Assembly: GCF_900102175.1 (NCBI RefSeq)
Contig: NZ_FNKN01000001.1
Span: 1,240,001-1,304,000, forward strand
DNA: 64,000 bases
Source: Microbacterium sp. cf332
GTDB lineage: Bacteria > Actinomycetota > Actinomycetes > Actinomycetales > Microbacteriaceae
Direction: 5' to 3'
Every line of letters starts with the position of its first letter. Position 1 is the first letter of the stretch. The position numbers and the translations under genes were made by a program. Positions 7,824-16,075 of the stretch are shown piece by piece. The notes under the pieces are model-generated. The model saw only the letters and a list, made by a program, of their open reading frames with translations. It ran no database searches and had not been told where the DNA came from.

Positions 7824-8249
7824 TCAGTTCTCGATCGGTACGACCGGGGTCGCGGCGTCGGTCGAGACCTCGATCTTGCGCGGCTTCGCCTTCTCGCTGA
7901 CCGGGATCGTGACGGTGAGCACGCCGTTGTTGTAGGTCGCGGCGATGCCCTCGGTGTCGACGCCCTGACCCAGGTTGAGCTGGCGCAGGAAGCTGGCAGC
8001 CTCACGCTCGCGCGTGATCCACTTCACGCCTTCGCCGCTGGCGAGCGTGCGCTCGGCGCGGATCGTCAACAGCTGACCATCGACGTCGATGTCGACCGAG
8101 CCCGGGTCGATGCCCGGCAGGTCGGCGGTCATCACGTAGTGGTCGCCATCACGGTAGAGGTCCATCGGCATACGGCGGGGACCGCGGCGCGTGTCGAAGA
8201 GGCTCGAGGCGATGCGGTCGAGGTCGCGGAACGGGTCGTGGGTAGCCAT
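7824..8249 (-). CDS. Hsp20 / alpha-crystallin small heat-shock protein
   Basis: 141 aa ATP-independent holdase chaperone. It starts MATHDPFRDLDRI and has the alpha-crystallin core from about residue 28 (MDLYRDGDHYVMTADLPGI) to the signature YNNGVLTVTIPVSEKAKPRKIEV, with a short C-terminal tail ending PVVPIEN. SD GAAGGGA precedes the ATG. Both a HAIR (HspR) and a CIRCE (HrcA) inverted repeat lie upstream, so it is probably under double heat-shock repression. Confidence 0.95.
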   Translation of the reverse strand: MATHDPFRDLDRIASSLFDTRRGPRRMPMDLYRDGDHYVMTADLPGIDPGSVDIDVDGQLLTIRAERTLASGEGVKWITREREAASFLRQLNLGQGVDTEGIAATYNNGVLTVTIPVSEKAKPRKIEVSTDAATPVVPIEN

Positions 8250-8289
8250 CGATGTTTCCCTTCTGTCGTTGTTCGTGTTGAGATCTGAA

Positions 8290-8312
8290 AGTTGAGCCCT
8301 ATCGGCTCAACT
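8290..8312. promoter_or_regulatory. HAIR operator (HspR site)
   Basis: AGTTGAGCC-N5-GGCTCAACT, a perfect 9 bp inverted repeat. The TTGAG...CTCAA cores are 9 nt apart, exactly as in the HAIR consensus CTTGAGT-N7-ACTCAAG. It lies 40 nt upstream of hsp20. Confidence 0.8.
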
Positions 8313-8321
8313 GAGTTCAGG

Positions 8322-8348
8322 TTAGCACTCTACCCATGAGAGTGCCAA
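8322..8348. promoter_or_regulatory. CIRCE operator (HrcA site)
   Basis: TTAGCACTC-N9-GAGTGCCAA, one mismatch from the canonical CIRCE TTAGCACTC-N9-GAGTGCTAA. It lies 9 nt beyond the HAIR element, distal to hsp20. Confidence 0.85.
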
Positions 8349-8398
8349 CGGTTCTCGCACGGCGAACACCGCCCTTCTCGAGGGCTTCGGGAGCGCGA

Positions 8399-9799
8399 TC
8401 AGCACTCGACGACGTTCACAGCGAGACCGCCCTCGCTCGTCTCCTTGTACTTGTGCGACATGTCGATACCGGTCTGCCGCATCGTCTCGACCACAGCGTC
8501 CAACGAGACGTAATGGCGCCCGTCGCCCCGAAGCGCGAGACGCGCGGCCGTCACCGCCGTCGATGCCGCGATCGCGTTCCGCTCGATGCACGGGATCTGC
8601 ACGAGGCCGCCGACGGGATCGCACGTCAGACCCAGGTGGTGCTCCATCGCGATCTCGGCGGCGTTCTCGATCTGCGCGTTGGTGCCGCCCATGACGGCCG
8701 TGAGTCCCCCCGCCGCCATCGCGCACGCGGACCCGACCTCGGCCTGGCATCCGCCCTCCGCTCCGGAGATCGACGCGTTGGCCTTGAAGAGCGACCCGAG
8801 CGCCGTCGCCGTCAGAAGGAATCTCCGGATGCCGCGCCGCCGGTCCAGGTCCTCGGGAGCCAGGAGCGACTCGGCTGCGAACCGCCACCAGTACATCGCC
8901 ACCGCCGGCAGGATCCCGGCAGCCCCGTTCGTCGGCGCGGTCACCACGCGCCCGCCCGACGCATTCTCCTCGTTCACCGCCAGCGCGAACGCTCCGAGCC
9001 ACTCCCCCGGCAACTCGCGCCCGCCCGCGGCCTCGGCCGCCTCGAGCTGAGCGCGCATCGCGCCCGCACGTCGCCGCACCCGCAGCATGCCCGGCAAGGT
9101 GCCATCCGCGCGCAACCCCGCCTCGACGCACGCGCTCATCGCGTCCCAGATGGCGTCGAGGCCCGCGGCGACTTGCACCTCGGGACGGCGGGCCTCCTCG
9201 TTCCGGCGTGCCAGCGCGGCGATCGAAAGCTGCTCCCGCTCACAGAGGTCGAGCAGCTCCGCGGCGCTGTCGAACCGGTATGGCCACGCCTCGCCGCGGT
9301 CGCCCGCCGATTCGGACGGCTGCCCGCCCTCACGTCGGATGAAGCCGCCGCCGACCGAGAAGTACGTCTGGCGCGCGACGAGCGACCCCGCGGCATCCCA
9401 CGCGCTCAAGGTCATGGCGTTCGGATGCTGCGGCAGGCGGGTCCGCGGCTCGAAGGCGACATCGCTCCGCGAGAAAGGCACCGGGCGCACACCGCTGAGG
9501 AGCAGCGGCTCGCCGTCCACCCACCTCGACCACGCCGCCCGCACCGTGTCCGGGTCCACCGTCTCGGGCTGGTGACCCTGCAACCCGGCGACAACGGCGT
9601 CCGGCGTGCCGTGTCCGATACCGGTCGCGCCGAGCGAGCCGTAGAGGACGCAACCGATCCGCGCGACGGAACCGATCCGACCATCGTCCCGCAGCGCGCC
9701 GGCGAAGGCCCGGGCCGCGCGCAGCGGTCCGACCGTGTGGGAGCTCGAGGGTCCTACACCGATGGAGAACAACTCGAACGCCGAGACGTATGCGCTCAC
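8399..9799 (-). CDS. sdaA: L-serine ammonia-lyase (single-chain, iron-sulfur type)
   Basis: 466 aa, the usual length of one-chain bacterial L-serine dehydratases, which convert L-serine to pyruvate and ammonia with a [4Fe-4S] cluster. The N-terminal beta domain has GPSSSHTVGPLRAARAF; the C-terminal alpha domain has ATNGAAGILPAV, EGGCQAEVGSACAMAAGG and GLTCDPVGGLVQIPCIERN, whose cysteines are the expected cluster ligands. The GTG start at 9799 lies 6 nt after TAGCCT (minus strand, 9806-9811), so it is probably leaderless. Divergent from the FUSC-like gene at 9889. Confidence 0.96.
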   Translation of the reverse strand: MSAYVSAFELFSIGVGPSSSHTVGPLRAARAFAGALRDDGRIGSVARIGCVLYGSLGATGIGHGTPDAVVAGLQGHQPETVDPDTVRAAWSRWVDGEPLLLSGVRPVPFSRSDVAFEPRTRLPQHPNAMTLSAWDAAGSLVARQTYFSVGGGFIRREGGQPSESAGDRGEAWPYRFDSAAELLDLCEREQLSIAALARRNEEARRPEVQVAAGLDAIWDAMSACVEAGLRADGTLPGMLRVRRRAGAMRAQLEAAEAAGGRELPGEWLGAFALAVNEENASGGRVVTAPTNGAAGILPAVAMYWWRFAAESLLAPEDLDRRRGIRRFLLTATALGSLFKANASISGAEGGCQAEVGSACAMAAGGLTAVMGGTNAQIENAAEIAMEHHLGLTCDPVGGLVQIPCIERNAIAASTAVTAARLALRGDGRHYVSLDAVVETMRQTGIDMSHKYKETSEGGLAVNVVEC

Positions 9800-9888
9800 A
9801 CCCCCAGGCTACGTCAGCGCCTGCCGCACCCGCTCGGTGCCGTCAAGGGCCTGGGGGCGGTCACCGGCTGCGCCTAACGTGACGGACG

Positions 9889-10959
9889 ATGAACCCCGCA
9901 CCTCACCCCCGGCTGGCGTCCCTCGCGGCGACCGCGCGGACGGCGAGTGGCGAGGCCTTCGCCGTCTCACGGCTGCTGCTCGCCGGCAAGGCCGCCCTCG
10001 CCGCGGCGATCGCCTGGTACCTCGCCCCCTACGTCCCCTTCGCCGACGACGAATACTCGTACTACGCGCCCCTCGGCGTGCTCGTGAGCATGTACCCGAC
10101 GATCGCCGACTCGGCCAAGGCAGGCCTGCAGGCGGTCGGCGGACTGGCGATCGGCATCGCCATCGGGCTCGCGGGGCTATGGATCGTCTCGGGGCCGAGC
10201 CCCCGCATCCTGGGGGTGGCGATCGTCGTCGCCGTGGGTGTCGCGATCGGCGGCATCCGCGCCGTAGGCACGGGCCGCGACTGGATCGCGATCGCCGCAC
10301 TGTTCGTCCTTCTCCTGGGGGCGAACGATGCCGGAGGGTTCTCGGTGTCGTACCTCGTGACGATGGCCTTCGGCGTCGTGATCGGGGTCGCGGTCAACCT
10401 CGCCATCGTGCCGCCGCTGTACCTCCGGCGCGCGTCGACCCGGCTGACGCAGCTGCGCGACGCCGTCTCGGACCGCCTCGAGATGCTCGCGGCCTCGGTG
10501 TCGGACGGCACGCCCGCCGACGCCACAGCGCAGCGCTATCTCGAGGAGATCCTCGACGCCGTCTCCTCCGATGTCCGCGAAGCGGCCCGCAGCCGGAAGG
10601 CTCATCCGCTCGCGCGCCGACGCCGCGGAGCCGAGCAGGAGAACGACGGCCGCCTGCGGGCGCTGCACGAGACCGTCCGGCAGACGATCGAGCTCGCGGA
10701 GGGCATCGACGCGCTGCCCGTCGGTCCCGACGCCGCCCGCCTGCGAGAGGCGCTCTCCGAAGCGGTCATTGCCACCGCGCGGGCCGTTCGGGTCCCCCTC
10801 GGCGATCCGGATGCCGCGACCATCGTCTCCGACGCGGAAGCAGCGCTCGCCCGCGTCGTCGAGGCGGTGCCGGCCCGGAACGACGGACGGATATCGCCCT
10901 GGATACGCACGGCGGTCGACCTCGGGCGGATCATCGAGGCGGCCCGGCCGCTCGAATGA
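9889..10959 (+). CDS. FUSC/ArAE-like integral membrane protein
   Basis: 356 aa. The N-terminal ~185 residues carry about five or six hydrophobic segments (for example AALAAAIAWYLAPYVPF and LAIGIAIGLAGLWIV), with the motif YYAPLGVLVSMYPTIADS. The remaining half is cytoplasmic and helical. This is the architecture of the fusaric acid resistance/aromatic acid exporter-like families. Substrate unknown. A TAACGT hexamer ends 8 nt before the ATG. The 242 nt downstream to 11201 show no gene. Confidence 0.75.
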   Translation: MNPAPHPRLASLAATARTASGEAFAVSRLLLAGKAALAAAIAWYLAPYVPFADDEYSYYAPLGVLVSMYPTIADSAKAGLQAVGGLAIGIAIGLAGLWIVSGPSPRILGVAIVVAVGVAIGGIRAVGTGRDWIAIAALFVLLLGANDAGGFSVSYLVTMAFGVVIGVAVNLAIVPPLYLRRASTRLTQLRDAVSDRLEMLAASVSDGTPADATAQRYLEEILDAVSSDVREAARSRKAHPLARRRRGAEQENDGRLRALHETVRQTIELAEGIDALPVGPDAARLREALSEAVIATARAVRVPLGDPDAATIVSDAEAALARVVEAVPARNDGRISPWIRTAVDLGRIIEAARPLE

Positions 10960-11201
10960 ACCACTCGAGCGGATCGACCGACTCACGCTCACAGGGTTCT
11001 CACACCGGAATCACCCAATCCGCCGCCGCTCTCACTCCGGATATCCCACCGTGCCGCTGGTGCGCGTGCCCTCACGAACGTCCCGACGGTTCTTGGGGAC
11101 CGGTTCCGTCCGCTGGGGAGCAGACGTGACAACGGGATTGCCGCGCGGCTCGGGTGGAGCGTGCGTACCAGCGGCCCTGCCCCTCCGCCCGACCGGAGCG
11201 C

Positions 11202-12455
11202 TCAGGAGAGGGGAAGGCCGAGCACGCGCTCGAGGTAGGGGCCTCGGAACTTCCCGCCCGGATCGACCCGCTCGGCGAGTGCCCGGAAGTCGGCGAGATG
11301 CGGCAGCGAGTCGCCGACCGGCATCGAGAACACCTTGCCCCAGTGCGGACGCGGGTCGAAGGGTGCGAGGGCACGTTCCACGTGCGCGATCGCATCGCGT
11401 ACAGCATCCGGCTCGTTCTTCCAGGTGAAGTGGATGCAGACGCTGTCACGCCCGAACCCCGGCGAGAGCCACAGGTCGTCCGCCGCGACGGTGCGCAGCT
11501 CGGTGACCAGGAGAGCGGGCTCGACCCGGTCGGCTATGGCACGGACGGCGGAGATCGCCTCGACGGCTCGCGTCCGGTCGACCCAGAACTCCGTCTGGAT
11601 CTCATCGCCGTTCGAGGGTGTCGCATCGATGCGGAAGTGCGGCAACCGGTCGCACCAGTCCCCCGCGACGCCGCCCTGCTCGGTCGTGTTGTCGACGCCG
11701 TCAGCCGCGGGCGAGTCCGCTTTGGCCGCCACCCGGCGCGCGCTGAGCAGTCGATCCGGCATGTCGGGTGCGGAATCGTCGTCGAGCCGCTCCTTGACCC
11801 AGACCTCGCCGACATCCGGGGTGTTCCAGCGCGTGAAGACGCTCACGCTGTACCCGGATGCGGTCACCTCGTCGAAGCGCTCGAAGAGGTCGTCCCAGGT
11901 CAGACCCGTGTACGTGTCCTGGCGCACCCGGTAGGTCGGCTCGACCGCGAGCGTGATGCGCGTGACCGGCCCCAGTGCGCCGAGATGGACGACGCTCCCG
12001 GCGAAGTCCGCGTCGCCCGCCGAGACGCGCCGCAGGCCACCGTCGGGCGCGATGAACTCGACACCCCGCACCGCGGTAGCCAACGACCCGTTGCGATCGC
12101 CCGAGCCGTGCGTCGACGTCGCCGTCGCCCCGCCCACCGAGATGTGGGGCAACGACCCCATGTTGTGCAGAGCCCAACCGTGATCGGCGAGATGGCGGGC
12201 GACGACGGCATATCGCGTCCCGGCGCCGACGGTGACGGTGCGGGCATCATCATCGATGACGATGTCGGGGTCGATCGCGGTCAGATCTAGCAGCACACCG
12301 TCGCCGTCGGCGAGGTCGTTGAACGAGTGGCGCGTGCCGATCGATCGGATGCGGTCGTGCTCGGCGACGAGTCGCTGCGCTTCGGCGATCGTGGCGGGCC
12401 GCACGATGTCTTCGGCGGCGAAGGTGTGGGTTCCGGCCCAGTTGTGTTCGGTCAC
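11202..12455 (-). CDS. FAD-dependent alditol (xylitol) oxidase
   Basis: 417 aa, nearly the length of streptomycete alditol oxidase. The N-terminal PCMH-type FAD domain includes IRSIGTRHSFNDLAD, where His43 matches the covalent FAD-linking His, and GGATATSTHGSGDRNGSLA. The C-terminal substrate domain ends FDPRPHWGKVF and DPGGKFRGPYLERVLG, as in the VAO family. It would oxidise polyols such as xylitol, sorbitol or glycerol to aldoses with H2O2 release. The ATG at 12455 has no strong SD. It lies downstream of tRNA-Arg on the same strand, separated from it by a terminator. Confidence 0.88.
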   Translation of the reverse strand: MTEHNWAGTHTFAAEDIVRPATIAEAQRLVAEHDRIRSIGTRHSFNDLADGDGVLLDLTAIDPDIVIDDDARTVTVGAGTRYAVVARHLADHGWALHNMGSLPHISVGGATATSTHGSGDRNGSLATAVRGVEFIAPDGGLRRVSAGDADFAGSVVHLGALGPVTRITLAVEPTYRVRQDTYTGLTWDDLFERFDEVTASGYSVSVFTRWNTPDVGEVWVKERLDDDSAPDMPDRLLSARRVAAKADSPAADGVDNTTEQGGVAGDWCDRLPHFRIDATPSNGDEIQTEFWVDRTRAVEAISAVRAIADRVEPALLVTELRTVAADDLWLSPGFGRDSVCIHFTWKNEPDAVRDAIAHVERALAPFDPRPHWGKVFSMPVGDSLPHLADFRALAERVDPGGKFRGPYLERVLGLPLS

Positions 12456-12521
12456 GGGGACACGCTACGCGAGGCCGATGACGAATGTGCGCTGACACAA
12501 CAATCCGGCGACGGGAAACAA

Positions 12522-12548
12522 AGAAGCCTCCGCAGAGCGGAGGCTTCT
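12522..12548 (-). terminator. Intrinsic terminator of tRNA-Arg
   Basis: A perfect 12 bp stem (12522-12533 with 12537-12548) with a 3 nt loop, followed on the minus strand by TTTGTTT. Confidence 0.9.
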
Positions 12549-12570
12549 CGTTCACTGTCTCAACACAGTG

Positions 12571-12643
12571 TGCGCCCGAAGGGACTCGAACCCCTAACCT
12601 TCTGATCCGTAGTCAGATGCTCTATCCATTGAGCTACGGGCGC
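12571..12643 (-). tRNA. tRNA-Arg (anticodon ACG)
   Basis: 73 nt cloverleaf on the minus strand. Acceptor GCGCCCG pairs with CGGGCGC plus discriminator A; D arm GCTC...GAGC; anticodon stem TCTGA/TCAGA around loop CTACGGA, giving ACG; T arm with GGTTCGAGTCC. The 3' CCA is not encoded. ACG is read as ICG after A34 deamination, decoding CGU/CGC/CGA. Confidence 0.98.
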
Positions 12644-12730
12644 ATGGCCGGGAATCTCTCCCGGGCCGTCGTCAAGCATAGCCCGCTCACGCGGAAAGAG
12701 CGAATCGAGGCGGAGACCGCGGGAAAGCGA

Positions 12731-13348
12731 TCAGTCGATGATCGGCGCGGCGGTGGAATCCGCCGCCTCCTCGCGCTCGGCCGCCTGTCTCTGCGCGCTC
12801 CGTCGCTGCGAACGGAGCCGCGGGAGATCGACCATCCGCAGCGCCTGCATCCGCGCCGTGCGCATGCGGTCGTAGTCGGGCTCGAGATCGGGCCGCGCCG
12901 CCTCGATGCGCAGCGTGCGATCGATGTTGCCCGCGACCTCGCCCCACGCAGCCTCGCGTGCGTCCGCGATGAGCTTGCGCAACTCGTCCTCGTCCGCGGC
13001 GCGCTCCCGCAGCTCCTTCGCGATGCGGAGGGACTGCTTGCGTCGGCGCCGGAGGTTCGAGACGTCGCGGCTGCGATAATCGTGCGTGCCGCCGGAATCG
13101 CTGTACCGCCCGCTCGCGGCCTTGCGTTCCCGTCGCGTGCGCTCGGCATCGGCCTCGGCCTCGTCGGCGAGCGACAGCAGGGCGTCGCGCGCGTCGTCGA
13201 GGAAGCGATCGGCCTCGAAATCCTGCCCGGCGGCGAGGATGTCGACGAGGATGGCGTTCTTGAGGGCCAGGCGAGTAGCCGCGGAGGCGATGTAGAGCCC
13301 CTCGGCGACGATCTCCGAACTCTTGATACGCGCTTGACGGGTGGCCAA
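12731..13348 (-). CDS. Hypothetical helical protein, 205 aa
   Basis: Function unknown; I recall homologues in related Actinobacteria without a defined role. Almost entirely helical and charged, with long Arg/Glu/Ala stretches (LRRRRKQSLRIAKELRERAADEDELRKL split by short turns) suggesting coiled coil, and a C-terminal Arg/Gln/Glu segment. No signal peptide. The start is TTG at 13348, supported by GGAGGGG five nt upstream; no later start is better. It is 18 nt upstream... of no partner on its own strand within the operon: the tRNA lies 88 nt downstream and the YdeI-like gene ends 45 nt upstream. Confidence 0.75.
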   Translation of the reverse strand: MATRQARIKSSEIVAEGLYIASAATRLALKNAILVDILAAGQDFEADRFLDDARDALLSLADEAEADAERTRRERKAASGRYSDSGGTHDYRSRDVSNLRRRRKQSLRIAKELRERAADEDELRKLIADAREAAWGEVAGNIDRTLRIEAARPDLEPDYDRMRTARMQALRMVDLPRLRSQRRSAQRQAAEREEAADSTAAPIID

Positions 13349-13393
13349 CGCTGCCCCTCCTCACCTCACCCCAATCCTACGGGGCGGGCCCGG

Positions 13394-13837
13394 TCAGCCG
13401 AGCTGGGCGACGATCGCGGCGATCCGACGCGCGCGGGTCTCCGGAGCCTTCGCGGACTCGACGTTCGCGATATGCGCCTTGCGGGCGCTGGGGGCGAGGC
13501 GATCGAAGGCGGCGCGGGCGCCGACATCGTCCAGCGCCGCGCCCAGGTCGGCGGGTACCTCGACGTCGCGTGGCGCCTCGTCCAGGTCGATGTCGACGAC
13601 GATCGCATCGCCGCCGGCCAGGCCGCTCTCGCGCCGCCGCTCCGCCGACAACGGCACGAGCGCGAGCCCGCGCATCGCACCGACCGTGCTGCGGAAGGCA
13701 TAGCCGTTCACGACCACCGTGACCGCCGGGCGCCGTCCCCCGCCGAGGGCGTCGAGCACCGAGGCCGGCACCTCGATGCCGGTGTTGTTGCCGAACTGCG
13801 ACAGGGTCGTCTCGAATCGCACGCTCCTCCATACCAC
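13394..13837 (-). CDS. DUF1905 / YdeI (OmpD-associated) family protein
   Basis: 147 aa in two parts: an N-terminal DUF1905 beta-barrel-like domain (VRFETTL to DIDLDEAPRDVEVP), and a C-terminal helical YdeI/OmdA segment with LAPSARKAHIANVESAKAPETRARRIAAIVAQL. Role unknown; members are cytoplasmic and are sometimes linked to stress. The GTG at 13837 opens the frame without an SD; GTG at 13822, just after GGAGG, is the alternative start and begins exactly where the family alignment usually does. Confidence 0.82.
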   Translation of the reverse strand: MVWRSVRFETTLSQFGNNTGIEVPASVLDALGGGRRPAVTVVVNGYAFRSTVGAMRGLALVPLSAERRRESGLAGGDAIVVDIDLDEAPRDVEVPADLGAALDDVGARAAFDRLAPSARKAHIANVESAKAPETRARRIAAIVAQLG

Positions 13838-14059
13838 CGGAACGGATGCGCGGACAAGGCCTGTGAGCCGTGAACTCCCTGACCGTAGCCTCGCGTCAGC
13901 CGGGAAATTTCCTCATCGAGATCGACACCCATCCGACGACGACAGAACCAGCACCGCGAAGGCGCCCGGATCGGCTCATCCCGGGACCAAACCGATCCGA
14001 GGCCTTCACCGAACAACCGAAGCACCGCGACATCCGTCGCCCTATGGGAGGGAACCCTC

Positions 14060-14473
14060 ATGCGTACATCACCGAACCGCCTCGTGGCGATCATCTTCGG
14101 CGCCGTCTACATCCTGGTCGGCCTGCTCGGCTTCACCGTGACCGCCGGCGTCGACTTCATCGCCACCGAGGGTGGCCTGCTGCTGGGCATCTTCGAGGTG
14201 AACCCGCTGCACAACATCGCGCACCTCCTCATCGGAGCGGCCCTGCTCATCGGCGGCCTGTCGGGCGTCCGCGCCGCGAAGGGCGTCAACACCACCGTGG
14301 GCGCCGCATACCTGCTGCTCGGCATCGTCGGCTTCTTCATCCAGGACAGCGCAGCCAACGTGCTCGCCCTGAACACCGCCGACCACTTCCTGCACCTCGC
14401 CAGCGCGCTCGTGCTCCTCGGTGTCGGCCTGGGCACCGACCGCGCCGTCGCGCCCCGCTCGGCCACGGTCTGA
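14060..14473 (+). CDS. DUF4383 family membrane protein
   Basis: 137 aa with four predicted transmembrane helices: LVAIIFGAVYILVGLLGF, the segment around NIAHLLIGAALLIGG, VGAAYLLLGIVGFFI and FLHLASALVLLGVGL. DUF4383 proteins are short actinobacterial inner-membrane proteins of unknown role. GGAGGG lies 10 nt before the ATG. It overlaps the next membrane gene (TGATG), so the two are probably one translationally coupled operon. Confidence 0.85.
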   Translation: MRTSPNRLVAIIFGAVYILVGLLGFTVTAGVDFIATEGGLLLGIFEVNPLHNIAHLLIGAALLIGGLSGVRAAKGVNTTVGAAYLLLGIVGFFIQDSAANVLALNTADHFLHLASALVLLGVGLGTDRAVAPRSATV

Positions 14474-15018
14474 TGAACGCCGCCGCGCTCACCCGCTCCT
14501 GGCCCACGCTCGCCGCGTGGGGGGCTGGTCTGCTCCAGCTCGGCGTGGGCGCGGGCATGGTCACCCAGGGCACCGGCGCCGCTGACCGCGGCGTCGGTGT
14601 CGTGGCGGTCGTCGTCGGGGTGGCCGCGCTGGGGTGGGGTGTCGCCGCACTCACCCGCGGCCGCCTCGTCGCCCCCCGCATCGCGATGGCGATCGCCGTC
14701 GCCGGCACGGTGGCATCCGGGGCCGCACTCCTGGTGGACCCCGCGCGCATCAGCGTGCACGCCATCGGCGTCACCGCGCTCCTGCACGTCGCGTACGGCG
14801 TGGCCGCTGCGGCGGTCGTGCGCAGCGCGCGCTCATCGTCCGGCGACGCTCGCTCCGCCGACGACCGCACCGTTCCGCGGACGAGCGTCGTCGGACTCGT
14901 CGCCGGCTGCATCATCGTCGCCGGTCTCGTCACGCCCGCGCTGGGCGCGACGGAGGCCGGACGTGCCGCGCCGAGCCACTCCGACCACCCGCTCTTCTCG
15001 ACCGAGCACAGCCACTGA
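14473..15018 (+). CDS. Membrane protein, 181 aa, partner of the DUF4383 gene
   Basis: Four hydrophobic segments fall near residues 12-30, 40-60, 68-88 and 92-115, with a fifth near residues 140-158, and the protein ends in a His-containing tail (SDHPLFSTEHSH). I do not recognise a family. The ATG at 14473 overlaps the stop of the DUF4383 gene, which fixes the start. The operon ends at a strong hairpin just downstream. Confidence 0.75.
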   Translation: MNAAALTRSWPTLAAWGAGLLQLGVGAGMVTQGTGAADRGVGVVAVVVGVAALGWGVAALTRGRLVAPRIAMAIAVAGTVASGAALLVDPARISVHAIGVTALLHVAYGVAAAAVVRSARSSSGDARSADDRTVPRTSVVGLVAGCIIVAGLVTPALGATEAGRAAPSHSDHPLFSTEHSH

Positions 15019-15036
15019 AGCGCTCTTTCGACACCG

Positions 15037-15072
15037 CGAAGGGCCCGGACAGCATCGCTGCCGGGCCCTTCG
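15037..15072. terminator. 12 bp GC-rich terminator
   Basis: CGAAGGGCCCGG (15037-15048) pairs with CCGGGCCCTTCG (15061-15072), with an inner AGC/GCT pair. It lies between the membrane-protein operon and the convergent mutarotase gene. Confidence 0.75.
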
Positions 15073-15088
15073 TGTGCGGTCGGTGCGA

Positions 15089-16075
15089 TCAGATCGCGCT
15101 GATCCGCCAGGACGCCTCCGCCGTGTCCGACGGATCGATGAACGCGAGGCCGGTGTCGTAGTCGTAGCGCGCGTCGTTGAACGCATCCGGCGCGCACGTC
15201 ATCGGCTCGACCGCGAGCCCCGCGCGGTGCCCAGGCTGGTCGGGTCCGCCGGGCAGGTCGGCCGTATGCACCTGCACCCAGGCGCAGGAGGCACCCCACG
15301 AGATCTCGACGCCCGTCCCCGACGGGTCGGTCACGCGGACGGCCGCCTCCCCCTCCCCGTCCCGCGACACCCCGGTGAAGGCGTGGTCGATCTCGACGGC
15401 GCCCAGGGTGCGCGGCCGGCGGAAGTCGAAGGCGGGAACGTCGGCGACGTCCGCGAGCCCGACCGGCGCGAGACGGTCGGGGGTGACCTCGAGAACCCGA
15501 TCGGCCGGCAGCTCGAGCGTCCACTCGTCGAGCGGTGCGGGGCCGGCGACGAGATACGGGTGCGGGCCCGTGCCGAACGGCGCCGCGCTCTCGCTCTCGT
15601 TCGTCGCGCGCACCGTCTGCGTGAGGCCGTCCGCGCCGAGACGGTAGGTCGTCTCGACCCGCAGCGTCCACGGGTACGCCGTCTGCGCGACCACCGTGGT
15701 TCCGAGAGTCACGTGGTCGGCGGCGACGAGGACGGGCTCGAAGTCGAGCCAGGCGACGAGGCCGTGCAGCGCATGATGCCGCTCCGGTTCGGTGAGGGCG
15801 AGTCGGTAGCCCGTGCCGTCGACCTCGTACCGTCCGTCGACGACGCGGTTGGGCCACGGAGCCAGGGTCGCGCCGCGATAGCCCGGGCGCACCTCGTCCT
15901 CGCCGTAGGAGACGACGAGGTCGCGGCCCGCCACCCGGTAGGAGCGCAGCGACGCCCCCACACTGGCCACGATCGCCTCGGCGTCGCCGAATCGCAGCGT
16001 GTACGACGTTCCGGATGCCGCCACGGGCGTCCCCTCTCGTTCCTGGTCGTCGGAGCTTCGACGCGGTTCGGTCAC
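15089..16075 (-). CDS. Aldose 1-epimerase family protein (mutarotase)
   Basis: 328 aa galactose-mutarotase fold. [16 protein letters not shown] and [15 protein letters not shown] hold the conserved Asn-Arg and the catalytic His; [10 protein letters not shown] contributes the second His; the C-terminal [13 protein letters not shown] carries the catalytic Glu. It interconverts alpha and beta anomers, here probably of arabinose or its oligomers' products. The GTG start overlaps the stop of araA (GTGA), so it is the last gene of the araB-araA-mutarotase operon. Confidence 0.9.
   Translation of the reverse strand: MTEPRRSSDDQEREGTPVAASGTSYTLRFGDAEAIVASVGASLRSYRVAGRDLVVSYGEDEVRPGYRGATLAPWPNRVVDGRYEVDGTGYRLALTEPERHHALHGLVAWLDFEPVLVAADHVTLGTTVVAQTAYPWTLRVETTYRLGADGLTQTVRATNESESAAPFGTGPHPYLVAGPAPLDEWTLELPADRVLEVTPDRLAPVGLADVADVPAFDFRRPRTLGAVEIDHAFTGVSRDGEGEAAVRVTDPSGTGVEISWGASCAWVQVHTADLPGGPDQPGHRAGLAVEPMTCAPDAFNDARYDYDTGLAFIDPSDTAEASWRISAI

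Noticed and set aside
12485..12660. Open frame with PEGTRTPNLLIRSQMLYPLSYGR-like reading
   Set aside because: It is the antisense of tRNA-Arg, a well-known spurious ORF pattern; the tRNA and its terminator explain the region.
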